NCBI GenBank assembly: GCA_020052235.1
Contig: JAGVPM010000155.1
Coordinates: 1-35,268, forward strand
Source: Candidatus Goldiibacteriota bacterium
Lineage (GTDB): Bacteria > Oederibacteriota > JAAXVQ01
Length of the DNA stretch: 35,268 bases
Direction of reading: 5' to 3'
The translations under genes and the position numbers were made by a program. Numbering within the stretch: position 1 is the stretch's first letter; each line of letters opens with the position of its first letter. This document shows positions 15,288 through 22,974 of this stretch, one piece after another. Below the pieces are notes generated by a model that saw only the letters and a list, made by a program, of their open reading frames with translations, was not told the DNA's origin and ran no database searches.

Positions 15288-15536
15288 CTATTTTTCTGAA
15301 TTTTTTTGGCGTATAAGCTCGACCAGTTGCCGCCAATTGGTGATGGTTTTGATTTCGGTTTCTTTCACCGTGATTTGATATTTTCGTTCCAAAGTGACCA
15401 GTATTTCCAACATGGCTACCGAGTCTATTTGGGTAAGCATTTCGTTTAATTTGGATTCATCCGAAAGGGATGCGGGTTGGATTTCCAGAATTTCTGCTAC
15501 GATGGCGATAATGTCCTGCTCTAAATGGTCGGTCAT
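15288..15536 (-). CDS. Acyl carrier protein (82 aa)
   Basis: The frame in the track starts at 15710, but the upstream part overlaps promoter and leader. The ACP fold starts at ATG 15536 (MTDHLEQDIIAIVAEILEI). The phosphopantetheine site is S39 in QIDSVAML, close to the canonical DSL. It is the first gene of the minus-strand operon and would carry the growing chain for the two ketosynthase-type proteins, FabG and the hotdog protein. The ribosome binding site is weak (TGGGGG). Confidence 0.88.
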   Translation of the reverse strand: MTDHLEQDIIAIVAEILEIQPASLSDESKLNEMLTQIDSVAMLEILVTLERKYQITVKETEIKTITNWRQLVELIRQKNSEK

Positions 15537-15613
15537 TCTAGGCCCCCAAACTTGATTTGAATGAAATGATCTTTTCCAAAAATTTCGCCTACGAACCGTC
15601 GGGAGATTGAATT

Positions 15614-15654
15614 GGCTTTTATCGGAAAAATAAAGCGTTTTCCCGATAAAAGCC
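15614..15654 (-). promoter_or_regulatory. Hairpin in the 5' leader of the ACP operon
   Basis: GGCTTTTATCGG and CCGATAAAAGCC form a 12-bp perfect stem around a 17-nt loop, between the predicted promoter and the ACP start. There is no T-run behind it on the minus strand. It could be an operator or an RNA regulatory hairpin (inference). Confidence 0.55.
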
Positions 15655-15681
15655 GGATTTGAAACCCGCCTCACAAATTTT

Positions 15682-15710
15682 ATTATACCGTCAATGTCAA
15701 GAGGTTGCAA
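15682..15710 (-). promoter_or_regulatory. Sigma-70-like promoter of the ACP-Lnt-KS operon
   Basis: On the minus strand TTGCAA (15705-15710), a 17-nt spacer and a consensus TATAAT (15682-15687). It predicts a leader of about 140 nt before the ACP gene. Confidence 0.7.
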
Positions 15711-15996
15711 GCGGCGAATATAGACTTAGGTGACTTAGGTGAGCGGTATGGGTGCCGGGCATGGTAGCCAGCGGAATAAAAAAGTGGATTTGCGGCTCGG
15801 GGTCTCCGAGTATCAGCAACTGATGAAACGCATCAATTGGCATGGCATTGCGGTTTTAGGTAGAGTGATTTATGGATGGGATGCGGACGCGCAGTTTTGT
15901 GGGGGCGTTTTGGGCCTATGACTCGGCCAAACAGGTGTATCCTTTTATGCATCGCACGGAAACAAAGCCCTTGGGGAAGAAAAATTAGAAAAAAAT
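15711..15996 (+). other. Gap without a convincing gene
   Basis: Two short overlapping frames exist on + (15739-15921, 60 aa; 15881-15988, 35 aa). Neither has a clear ribosome binding site nor a fold I recognise. They could be pieces of one decayed gene joined by a frameshift. ACTTAGGTG is directly repeated at the left edge. Otherwise I see only the upstream region of the rplM promoter. Confidence 0.4.
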
Positions 15997-15997
15997 A

Positions 15998-16026
15998 TTG
16001 ACAGAAATAAGCATTTCCGTTACAGT
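15998..16026 (+). promoter_or_regulatory. Sigma-70 promoter of rplM-rpsI
   Basis: TTGACA (15998-16003) is a perfect -35, followed by a 17-nt spacer and TACAGT (16021-16026). It is 36 nt upstream of rplM. Confidence 0.85.
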
Positions 16027-16061
16027 ATCGCCTTCTATTTGTATTTGAGGAGGAACGAAGT

Positions 16062-16493
16062 ATGTCAACACCATTTCCTAAGGCTGGAGAGACGAAACCT
16101 AAAAAATGGGTTTTAGTTAATCTTGAGGGTAAGACCCTGGGCCGCGCCGCTACAAAAGTGGCGAGTATTTTAAAAGGCAAGAATAACGTGCTGTACACAA
16201 CGCATTGCGATATGGGCGACTATGTTATTGCCATCAATGCCGGGAAAATCCATTTGACCGGTAAAAAACTGGATCAGAAAATGGATTTCCAACATTCAGG
16301 ATGGCCGGGTGGGGACAAACATACCTCTTACCGGATCATGCTGGAACAAAAACCGGAAAAAGTATTTGAATTGGCCGTTAGAGGCATGCTCCCCAAGAAT
16401 CCATTGGGACGTAAAATGATCAAGAAATTGATCGTTTACAAAGGGGCTGATCACAAACAGACAGCCCAAAAACCTGAACTTTTGGAGATCTAA
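16062..16493 (+). CDS. rplM: 50S ribosomal protein L13
   Basis: L13 is an early-assembling protein of the large subunit. The 143-aa product has the signature WVLVNLEGKTLGRAATKVASILKGKNN, the segment GDYVIAINAGKIHLTGKKLDQK and AVRGMLPKNPLGRKMIKKLIVYKGADH, standard for the family. GAGGAGG lies 9 nt upstream of ATG 16062. It is coupled to rpsI, which starts 3 nt after its stop, as in nearly all bacteria. Confidence 0.97.
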   Translation: MSTPFPKAGETKPKKWVLVNLEGKTLGRAATKVASILKGKNNVLYTTHCDMGDYVIAINAGKIHLTGKKLDQKMDFQHSGWPGGDKHTSYRIMLEQKPEKVFELAVRGMLPKNPLGRKMIKKLIVYKGADHKQTAQKPELLEI

Positions 16494-16496
16494 GTC

Positions 16497-16925
16497 ATGG
16501 AAGAAACGAACGCTCAAGCCGCCGCAAAATCAACGACCTTGGAATTTTGGGGAACCGGTCGCCGGAAATGTTCCGTTGCCCGCGTGCAGATCAAGCCGGG
16601 TCAGGGAATGATTATGGTTAATAACCGTACTCTGGAAGAGTACTTTGTTGCGAACAAACAATTCGTGCAAAAAGTGCGTCAGCCTTTGGAAACCACTGCC
16701 AACACCAATAAATTTGACATTAAGGCCAATGTCAAAGGCGGCGGAGTGACCGGTCAAGCCGGTGCTTTGCTGCACGGGCTTTCACGCGCGTTGGTGAAAG
16801 CGGATGCGGATTTGCGTTCCGCTTTGTCCAAAGCCGGGTTTTTAACCCGTGATTCGCGCATGGTTGAACGTAAAAAATACGGTCAATCAGGCGCCCGTAA
16901 GCGGTATCAGTTCTCCAAACGTTAA
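16497..16925 (+). CDS. rpsI: 30S ribosomal protein S9
   Basis: S9 has a long C-terminal tail that contacts P-site tRNA. The 142-aa sequence contains [42 protein letters not shown] and the basic tail ending [10 protein letters not shown]. The terminal KR is conserved. A short N-terminal extension ([11 protein letters not shown]-like, rich in Ala) precedes the fold. It is followed by a strong terminator. Confidence 0.97.
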   Translation: MEETNAQAAAKSTTLEFWGTGRRKCSVARVQIKPGQGMIMVNNRTLEEYFVANKQFVQKVRQPLETTANTNKFDIKANVKGGGVTGQAGALLHGLSRALVKADADLRSALSKAGFLTRDSRMVERKKYGQSGARKRYQFSKR

Positions 16926-16950
16926 TCAAGTTTCAGCGTTAATTAAAAAA

Positions 16951-16981
16951 GCCACCGCAAATTGCGGTGGCTTTTTTTTTA
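16951..16981 (+). terminator. Intrinsic terminator after rpsI
   Basis: GCCACCGCA and TGCGGTGGC form a 9-bp stem with loop AAT, followed by about ten T residues and preceded by an A-run, so it may work in both directions. Confidence 0.95.
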
Positions 16982-17047
16982 TTCCGTATATAAAACCTGC
17001 CAAGAAAATTAACCGTACTTTTTTAGGGCTTAAAAACAAATTAATTA

Positions 17048-17076
17048 TTGACAAAATGGGGCGCTGGGGGTAAATT
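17048..17076 (+). promoter_or_regulatory. Promoter of the mraZ/dcw operon
   Basis: TTGACA (17048-17053), a 17-nt spacer and TAAATT (17071-17076). It sits just upstream of the MraZ-type repeats and mraZ, and would drive the long division and cell wall operon. Confidence 0.8.
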
Positions 17077-17086
17077 AACCCAACGA

Positions 17087-17116
17087 GTGGGGAAAAGTGG
17101 TGGAAAGTGGGGATAA
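17087..17116 (+). promoter_or_regulatory. mraZ operator: Three 10-bp-spaced MraZ-type boxes
   Basis: GTGG-type repeats start at 17087, 17097 and 17107, exactly one helical turn apart (GTGGGGAAAA, GTGGTGGAAA, GTGGGGATAA). MraZ in other bacteria binds short direct G-rich repeats upstream of its own gene, so autoregulation is likely. The last box also serves as the mraZ ribosome binding site. Confidence 0.75.
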
Positions 17117-17120
17117 CTCC

Positions 17121-17558
17121 ATGTTCATGGGAAGTTATGAACACACATTAGATGATAAGGGACGTTTGTCCATTCCTTCGCGCTTTCGGGAAATACTTGT
17201 AGAAAAACAAGTTCCCGAGCGTTTGATTATTACCCAGGGATTGGATTTATGTCTTTTTGGTTATCCTTTGGATGAGTGGAAAAAATTTGAAGAAAAAATA
17301 ATTTCGCGCCCTTTAAATAAAGGAGACGATCGGTACTTCGTGCGCCGTTTGTTGGCCGGTGCCATTGATTGTCCGTTTGACAAACAAGGCCGCGTTGGTT
17401 TGCCGCAAGCTTTGCGGCAATATGCCGGTATTCAGCGCGAGGCCGTGGTGGTGGGCGTATCCAACCGGATTGAAATTTGGTCGCCCGATCGTTGGCGCGA
17501 GTATTTGGAAAAAGGCAAAAGCTTGGAAGAAATCGCTGAACAAATCGAAGCACTGTAA
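17121..17558 (+). CDS. mraZ: Transcriptional regulator MraZ
   Basis: MraZ is an AbrB-fold DNA-binding protein that controls the dcw cluster. The product has two SpoVT-AbrB-like halves: MFMGSYEHTLDDKGRLSIPSRFRE and CPFDKQGRVGLPQALRQYAGI, each with the DxxGR motif. I chose ATG 17121 (145 aa) over the GTG at 17097, because that GTG lies in the MraZ boxes and family members begin at MF. It is first in the operon. Confidence 0.94.
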   Translation: MFMGSYEHTLDDKGRLSIPSRFREILVEKQVPERLIITQGLDLCLFGYPLDEWKKFEEKIISRPLNKGDDRYFVRRLLAGAIDCPFDKQGRVGLPQALRQYAGIQREAVVVGVSNRIEIWSPDRWREYLEKGKSLEEIAEQIEAL

Positions 17559-17602
17559 ACGTGCTTAACACGGATTCTTGGGGGAAGGAGGTGAGATGTC
17601 CT

Positions 17603-17956
17603 GTGTCACTAAAACTTACTCAAAAGGATGGAGTGACCATCATCACGTTGTGCAGTGATATGGATATGGAAGAAGCAGTTGAAGTAAAAAATTGCATCGC
17701 ATCCGTAGTTGAAGGCGGCGGTTACCAGATCGTTTTGGATTTCAGCCGAGTTCAGCACATCAACTCCACCGGCATCGGCATTTTAGCCGAACGTCTTCAC
17801 TACCTCAGAACGTATGCAGGCGATTTACGGTTGGCAGGCCTGAATCCTTACTTACAACATATATTTGAATTGACTCATGTCCGGAGCGTATTTCGCATGT
17901 ATGCCACTCCGGCGGAAGCGGTTCAAAGCTATCATCCCTACATGGTTGCAGCCTAA
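17603..17956 (+). CDS. STAS-domain anti-sigma factor antagonist-like protein
   Basis: The 117-aa protein is a single STAS domain like SpoIIAA/RsbV: GVTIITLCSDMDMEEAVEVKNCI, then IVLDFSRVQHINSTGIGILAERL. The Ser of NSTG is the residue phosphorylated in anti-anti-sigma factors. I chose GTG 17603, with AAGGAGGTGAG 11 nt upstream, over GTG 17561. The ATG at 17595 is out of frame. The stop overlaps the rsmH start (TAATG), so it is part of the operon. A STAS gene between mraZ and rsmH is unusual; no anti-sigma kinase is seen in the window. Confidence 0.87.
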   Translation: MSLKLTQKDGVTIITLCSDMDMEEAVEVKNCIASVVEGGGYQIVLDFSRVQHINSTGIGILAERLHYLRTYAGDLRLAGLNPYLQHIFELTHVRSVFRMYATPAEAVQSYHPYMVAA

Positions 17957-18822
17957 TGAGCGGACATCGCACGGTTTTATTAACTGAAACGCTGGAGTAC
18001 GTGAAACCGGAACCCGTGGGTTGGTGGGCCGATTTGACGGTGGGCGGCGGCGGGCATACCCGGGCTTTGCTGGAGGCCACGGCCCCAGGCGGACGTGTGC
18101 TGGGCTTGGACCGCGACGCGGAAACGCTGGAGCAAACCCGCCAACATTTGCAGGAGTTTGGCGAACGATTGGTGCTGGTGCACGCCAATTACTCGGATTT
18201 GGCCCAATGCGCGGCAGCGCAGGGGATTGAAGCTTTCAAGGGCGTGATTATGGATTTGGGCGTATCGTCGTTTCAGTTGGATCAGGCGGAACGCGGTTTT
18301 TCGTTTCAGCAGGATGCGCCCCTGGATATGCGCATGGACCGCAGCCGCGGGACGACGGCTGCGGAATTGGTGAACCACACCGATGAACGCGAATTGGCTG
18401 ATCTGTTTTATCTCTACGGGGGCGAGCGGCGTTCGCGCCAATTGGCGCATGCCATTGTCCGGAATCGTCCCATCACCACCACCGCGCAGTTGGCCGCCTT
18501 GGCCCGGCGCGCCGTGGGTCCGGCGGGGAAAATTCACCCGGCAACCCGCGCGTTTCAAGCGCTGCGCATTGTGGTCAATGACGAATTGGGCGGATTGGAG
18601 CAGGGGCTAAAGGCCGTTGCGGAACTGTTGGAGGAACAGGGGCGTTTGGTGGTTATCAGTTTTCATTCTTTGGAAGACCGGATCGTTAAACAATTTTTAA
18701 AGGCGGGCGGCTGGGACATCATGACCAAGCATGTGGTGCGCCCCGGCGATACCGAGGAGTCTGAAAATCCACGTTCGCGCAGCGCGCGGTTGCGCGCGGC
18801 GCGGCGTCAAAGGCAGGCATAA
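17956..18822 (+). CDS. rsmH: 16S rRNA (cytosine-1402 N4) methyltransferase RsmH
   Basis: RsmH methylates C1402 in the 16S rRNA decoding centre using S-adenosylmethionine. The 288-aa protein shows the SAM site WADLTVGGGGHTRALLEA, the segment GVIMDLGVSSFQLDQAERGFSFQQDAPLDMRMD, and FHSLEDRIVKQFLK with the C-terminal RSRSARLRAARR. It is slightly short for the family. It starts at the ATG overlapping the STAS stop and lies in its usual place before ftsL. Confidence 0.96.
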   Translation: MSGHRTVLLTETLEYVKPEPVGWWADLTVGGGGHTRALLEATAPGGRVLGLDRDAETLEQTRQHLQEFGERLVLVHANYSDLAQCAAAQGIEAFKGVIMDLGVSSFQLDQAERGFSFQQDAPLDMRMDRSRGTTAAELVNHTDERELADLFYLYGGERRSRQLAHAIVRNRPITTTAQLAALARRAVGPAGKIHPATRAFQALRIVVNDELGGLEQGLKAVAELLEEQGRLVVISFHSLEDRIVKQFLKAGGWDIMTKHVVRPGDTEESENPRSRSARLRAARRQRQA

Positions 18823-18824
18823 CC

Positions 18825-19310
18825 ATGCAACGAAAAAACACCTCCGCCTTGGATCCGGAATTTTTAACCATCTATTTCATGCGGGGCGCGCAATTGGACC
18901 GCAAGGTGGCGTTTCGGCGGGTATGGTTGATTTTCGGCGGGTTATTGCTGATTTTCGGACTGCTGGGGTTGCGGGTGTGGCAGGAAATGCAGGTCGTGAA
19001 GGCGGGCTACCAACTGAATCAAATGAAAAAAGAACGGTTGCATTTGCTGGAAGAACAGCAGGTGCTGCAAACTCAGCGTAACGCGCTGGCGAGTCTGGAG
19101 CGTGTGGAACTGGTGGCGCGCAAGGACTTGGGCATGTGCCCGCCGGCCAAAGATCAGACCGTGTTTATGGTGGAATCTTCCGAGCCCCGGCAAGGGTTTA
19201 ACCGTGTGTGGACCGCTTCGCAATCCTGGCTGGAGCGGGTGGCGGACACGTGGAAAGCCATGACCGGATTCGGCGGCGACAAGGGCAAGGAGGGGCGCCT
19301 TGGCGGATAA
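18825..19310 (+). CDS. ftsL: Cell division protein FtsL-like
   Basis: FtsL is a bitopic protein that, with FtsB and FtsQ, activates septal peptidoglycan synthesis. The 161-aa product has a cytoplasmic N-terminus, one membrane helix (about residues 31-50, VWLIFGGLLLIFGLLGLRVW), and a coiled coil (QMKKERLHLLEEQQVLQTQRNALASLERVELVARKDLGM). A non-conserved tail follows. Sequence conservation of FtsL is always low; position between rsmH and ftsI and the architecture carry the call. Confidence 0.85.
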   Translation: MQRKNTSALDPEFLTIYFMRGAQLDRKVAFRRVWLIFGGLLLIFGLLGLRVWQEMQVVKAGYQLNQMKKERLHLLEEQQVLQTQRNALASLERVELVARKDLGMCPPAKDQTVFMVESSEPRQGFNRVWTASQSWLERVADTWKAMTGFGGDKGKEGRLGG

Positions 19311-21435
19311 CGGGATGGATCGGCGCGCGCGGATTTTGCTGGCCGGTTTTGGTGTGATGGTTGCGGCCTTGACCATGCGCTTATTTTTTCTGCAAATCAT
19401 CCAGCATCAAAAATTATCGCAAATGGCGTTGCGGCAACAGGAACGGACCATTGAGGTCCAGCCTGCGCGCGGCAATATCTATGACCGGTTCGGCCGCCCT
19501 TTGGCGTTTAACCGTGAATGTTTTTCCTATTTTGCGGTTCCTGCGGAAATTGGAAATCTTTCCCGAACGGCAAAATTACTGGCTCCGTGGGTGGGGATTC
19601 CCGCCGGAGTGTTGGAACAAAAATTGCGCACGTCACGCGATTTTGTATGGCTCAAACGCAAAGTGGGGGACGCAACCGCGGCTGCCATAGAAAAATTGGC
19701 GCTGCCTGGGGTCCACCATTTGTCTGAAAACCGGCGGGTGTATCCGGAGGGAAGCTTGGCCTGCCACGTCCTGGGATTTGTCGGAGTCGATAACCAGGGC
19801 TTGGACGGAGTGGAATTGCAATTTGAACGCACGGTACGCGGCGCGGCCGGGTGGATGCGGATCGCGCGCGATGCCCAAGGCCGGACGGTATTGACATCCA
19901 CGAAAACCCTGAAAGCGCCCGAACCCGGCCAAGACGTATATTTGACCATTGATAAAGTGGTTCAGCATATTGCCGAACGCGAGTTGGCGCGGGTCGTGGA
20001 AAAATATAAGGCCCAGGCCGGTTCGGTGCTGGTGATGGACCCGCAGACCGGTGAAATACTCGCCTTGGCCAATTGGCCCGAGTTTGATCCGAACCGTTAT
20101 TGGGAATATTCCTTGGAAGCCAGGCGGAACCGCGCTGTGCGCGATTTATACGAACCGGGGTCCACCTTTAAAGTGTTCACCGCCGCCGCGGCCCTGGAAG
20201 AAAACGTGGCCAGTGAAAATGACATCTTCGACTGCGAGCAAGGGTGTGCGGTGTTTAACGGCCGGATTGTGCGCGACCACATTCCTCACGGACGCATCCC
20301 CTTTCATGAGGTCATTAGTTTTTCAAGCAATATCGGCACTGTGAAAATTGGTATGCGTGTCGGCGCCGAGCGTTTGGTGCGCTACGCGCGGGGATTTGGG
20401 TTCGGGCATCCGACGGGAATTGAATTGCCGGGAGAACCAGCGGGGTTGCTTAAATCAGCGGAGCGCTGGAATTCGGCGACCATGGCGTCGGTACCGTATG
20501 GGCAGGAAGTGGCCGTAACCACGTTGCAGACCGCGGCCGGTTATGCGGCGGTGGCCAATGACGGGTGGTTGCCTAAACCGACATTGATCAAGGAAATCCG
20601 TCAAACCGGCGGCAAGGTAACGCAAGCGGAACGTCCCGAGGTTCGGCAGCAGGCGATTTCTCCCAATACGGCCAAACGGTTGCGCGCCTTGTTGGGCGAA
20701 GTGGTGGAACACGGCACGGGCACGGAAGCGCAAATGCCCGATTATGCGGTGGCCGGAAAAACAGGCACGGCACAAAAAGCGATCCACGGCGGACGCGGGT
20801 ATGACCCCTATAAATCCGTGGCCTCGTTTGTGGGATTTTTACCCGCCGACCGCCCGCGGCTGCTGATTGCGGTAATTGTGGATTCGCCGCACAACGTGCA
20901 ATGGGGCGGCGTGGTGGCCGGGCCGGTGTTTAAAGCCATTGGGCAAAATTTGGTGGCTTACTTGGGCATTCCTCCGCTCAATGGCAATGTGGCCGTGGCT
21001 GAAGTTAAAAATGAAAAAATGGACTATGTGCCCCAGGATATGCTGAGTGTCCCGGAAGTTATTGGTTTGGAGCGCCTGGCAGTGCAGGATCAATTGAAGC
21101 GCCAGGGCTTGGCGGCCATTTGTTTTGGCCAAGGTACGCAGGTGACGGCACAGCGTCCTCCGGCCGGTGCGCAGGTAAAACCGGGATCACCGGTGTTATT
21201 GTACCTTGAGCAGGCAGCAGTGACCGGGGCGGAAGGGCCGGGTGCGGATAGTGTGGTTCCCAATGTTTCAGGACAAAGCCTGCGGAACGCTTTGCAGCTG
21301 TTGCACGCCTACGGTATGCAGGCGCAGGTTTCCGGGAGCGGTGTGGTGCACTCGCAAACACCCTTGCCCAATACGGCGGCTAAACTGGGGACTGTTTGCA
21401 GCCTGATATGCCGGGATCCGGAAGGCCATCCATGA
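19300..21435 (+). CDS. ftsI: Peptidoglycan D,D-transpeptidase FtsI with two PASTA domains
   Basis: FtsI (class B penicillin-binding protein) crosslinks septal peptidoglycan. The 711-aa protein has an N-terminal membrane anchor, the dimerisation domain (PARGNIYDRFGRPLAFNRE), and transpeptidase motifs GSTFKVF (SxxK), FSSNIGT (SxN) and AGKTGTAQ (KTG). Two C-terminal PASTA repeats (DMLSVPEVIGL... and DSVVPNVSGQS...) resemble SpoVD-type proteins. AAGGAGGGG before TTG 19300 supports that start, inside the end of ftsL; ATG 19315 is an alternative. The stop overlaps the murE start (ATGATGA). Confidence 0.95.
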   Translation: MADNGMDRRARILLAGFGVMVAALTMRLFFLQIIQHQKLSQMALRQQERTIEVQPARGNIYDRFGRPLAFNRECFSYFAVPAEIGNLSRTAKLLAPWVGIPAGVLEQKLRTSRDFVWLKRKVGDATAAAIEKLALPGVHHLSENRRVYPEGSLACHVLGFVGVDNQGLDGVELQFERTVRGAAGWMRIARDAQGRTVLTSTKTLKAPEPGQDVYLTIDKVVQHIAERELARVVEKYKAQAGSVLVMDPQTGEILALANWPEFDPNRYWEYSLEARRNRAVRDLYEPGSTFKVFTAAAALEENVASENDIFDCEQGCAVFNGRIVRDHIPHGRIPFHEVISFSSNIGTVKIGMRVGAERLVRYARGFGFGHPTGIELPGEPAGLLKSAERWNSATMASVPYGQEVAVTTLQTAAGYAAVANDGWLPKPTLIKEIRQTGGKVTQAERPEVRQQAISPNTAKRLRALLGEVVEHGTGTEAQMPDYAVAGKTGTAQKAIHGGRGYDPYKSVASFVGFLPADRPRLLIAVIVDSPHNVQWGGVVAGPVFKAIGQNLVAYLGIPPLNGNVAVAEVKNEKMDYVPQDMLSVPEVIGLERLAVQDQLKRQGLAAICFGQGTQVTAQRPPAGAQVKPGSPVLLYLEQAAVTGAEGPGADSVVPNVSGQSLRNALQLLHAYGMQAQVSGSGVVHSQTPLPNTAAKLGTVCSLICRDPEGHP

Positions 21436-22970
21436 TGAAGATTCCGTTGAGTGTATTGAGCGCGGCTTTGCCGGGATCAAAATTGTCAGCGTGTCCGGAT
21501 AGTTGGGTGACCGGCTTGTGCGCGAATTCAAAGGATGTGCAGCCCGGTGATTTGTTTGCCTGCATTCGTGGTGCGCATTCGGATTCGCACGGTTTTATTC
21601 CCGAAGCCGTACAACGTGGCGCGGCTGCCGTGCTGGTGGATCGTGCCGTTGATACCGGGAAATATCCGGGGGTCGGGGTTGTTCGGGTTCCCAACGTGGT
21701 GCAAGCCCTAATGCAGTTGGCCCCGGCGTTTTACAATTTGCCCACGTTGCGCATGCGCATGGTGGGTGTAACCGGAACAAACGGCAAAACTACTATTACG
21801 CATTTGATCCGTTCCATTGTGGAGCATACCCCGGCGGAACGCGGTGCCGATAAACGGCGGGTGGGCGTGGTCGGCACCATCCGGCACGAAATCGCCGGGC
21901 GGGTTTTGGTTTCGCATAACACCACGCCCATGGCGTGGGATTTGCAAAAGCTTTTACGGGATATGGCGGACGCGCATTGCGATACGGCCGTGCTGGAAGT
22001 GTCTTCACATGCCTTGGATCAGAATCGGATTGCCGGGTGTGAATTTGACGTGGCGGTGTTCACGAATTTAACTCAGGACCACTTGGATTATCATAAGACC
22101 ATGGCCGCCTACGCGCGGGCCAAACAGCGTTTGTTTTCAGGTTTGGCGCAAGCGGGCTGGAAAAAAGGGCTGAAATTTGCCGTGGTGAACGGGGACGATC
22201 CGCAGGGTGTGCGCATGGCGCGCGCGGCCCGCGGCGCCAAGGTGCTGACTTACGGAGTGAAGGCATCGGCTCAGGTGCGCGCGTCGGACGTGCGCTCAAC
22301 CCCGGGGGGGAATGAATTCAAACTTATCACGCCTAAGGGAAGTATTGCAGTACGGCTGCCGTTGTTGGGCCAATACAATGTTTACAATGCCTTGGCCGCG
22401 GCCGGCGCGGGACTGGCGTTGGGCGCGTCGCTGCCGCAGATTAAACGCGGACTGGAAGCCGTAACTTCCGTGCCCGGGCGTTTGGAGAAAATTGCAGGCA
22501 ATCAACCGTTTGCCGTGGTGGTGGATTTTGCGCATACGCCGGATGCTTTGGAAAAGGCATTGCTGAATGTCCGCGAATGGACGAAAGGGCGTGTGCTGCT
22601 GGTATTCGGCTGCGGTGGAGACCGGGATGCCGGCAAACGCCCGATGATGGGAGCACTGGGCGCGCGGTTGGCCGACAGGGTGGTCATCACGTCGGACAAT
22701 CCCCGCAGCGAAGATCCGCTGGAGATTATGGCACAGATTCAAGCCGGATGTTTGCGCGTTGGGAAGAAAGCTCATGCAGAACCGGCGCGCGCGCGTGCCA
22801 TTCGCTGGGCATTGCAACAGGCAAGACCCGGCGATACGGTTTTGTTGGCGGGCAAAGGACACGAGACTTATCAAATTTTGAAGGACCGCGTGGTGGAGTT
22901 TGATGACCGTAAGGTGGCGCGGAAGGAATTAAGCAAACTGGGCTACACAATCAAAAGCGCAAGGAAGTAA
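21432..22970 (+). CDS. murE: UDP-MurNAc-tripeptide synthetase (meso-DAP adding) MurE
   Basis: MurE adds the third residue to the UDP-MurNAc-dipeptide. The 512-aa product has the ATP loop VTGTNGKTTITHLI, VLEVSSHALDQNR and TNLTQDHLDYHKTM. DNPRSEDP near residue 424 carries the DNPR motif typical of meso-diaminopimelate specificity. The track start 21396 lies in ftsI; ATG 21432, overlapping the ftsI stop, is the natural start (GGAAGG upstream). murF begins 4 nt after the stop. Confidence 0.96.
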   Translation: MMKIPLSVLSAALPGSKLSACPDSWVTGLCANSKDVQPGDLFACIRGAHSDSHGFIPEAVQRGAAAVLVDRAVDTGKYPGVGVVRVPNVVQALMQLAPAFYNLPTLRMRMVGVTGTNGKTTITHLIRSIVEHTPAERGADKRRVGVVGTIRHEIAGRVLVSHNTTPMAWDLQKLLRDMADAHCDTAVLEVSSHALDQNRIAGCEFDVAVFTNLTQDHLDYHKTMAAYARAKQRLFSGLAQAGWKKGLKFAVVNGDDPQGVRMARAARGAKVLTYGVKASAQVRASDVRSTPGGNEFKLITPKGSIAVRLPLLGQYNVYNALAAAGAGLALGASLPQIKRGLEAVTSVPGRLEKIAGNQPFAVVVDFAHTPDALEKALLNVREWTKGRVLLVFGCGGDRDAGKRPMMGALGARLADRVVITSDNPRSEDPLEIMAQIQAGCLRVGKKAHAEPARARAIRWALQQARPGDTVLLAGKGHETYQILKDRVVEFDDRKVARKELSKLGYTIKSARK

Positions 22971-22974
22971 TCGG

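Noticed and set aside
17595-17600. ATG at 17595 close to a strong ribosome binding site
   Set aside because: It is out of frame with the STAS domain and only about 3 nt from the Shine-Dalgarno; GTG 17603 in frame is preferred.
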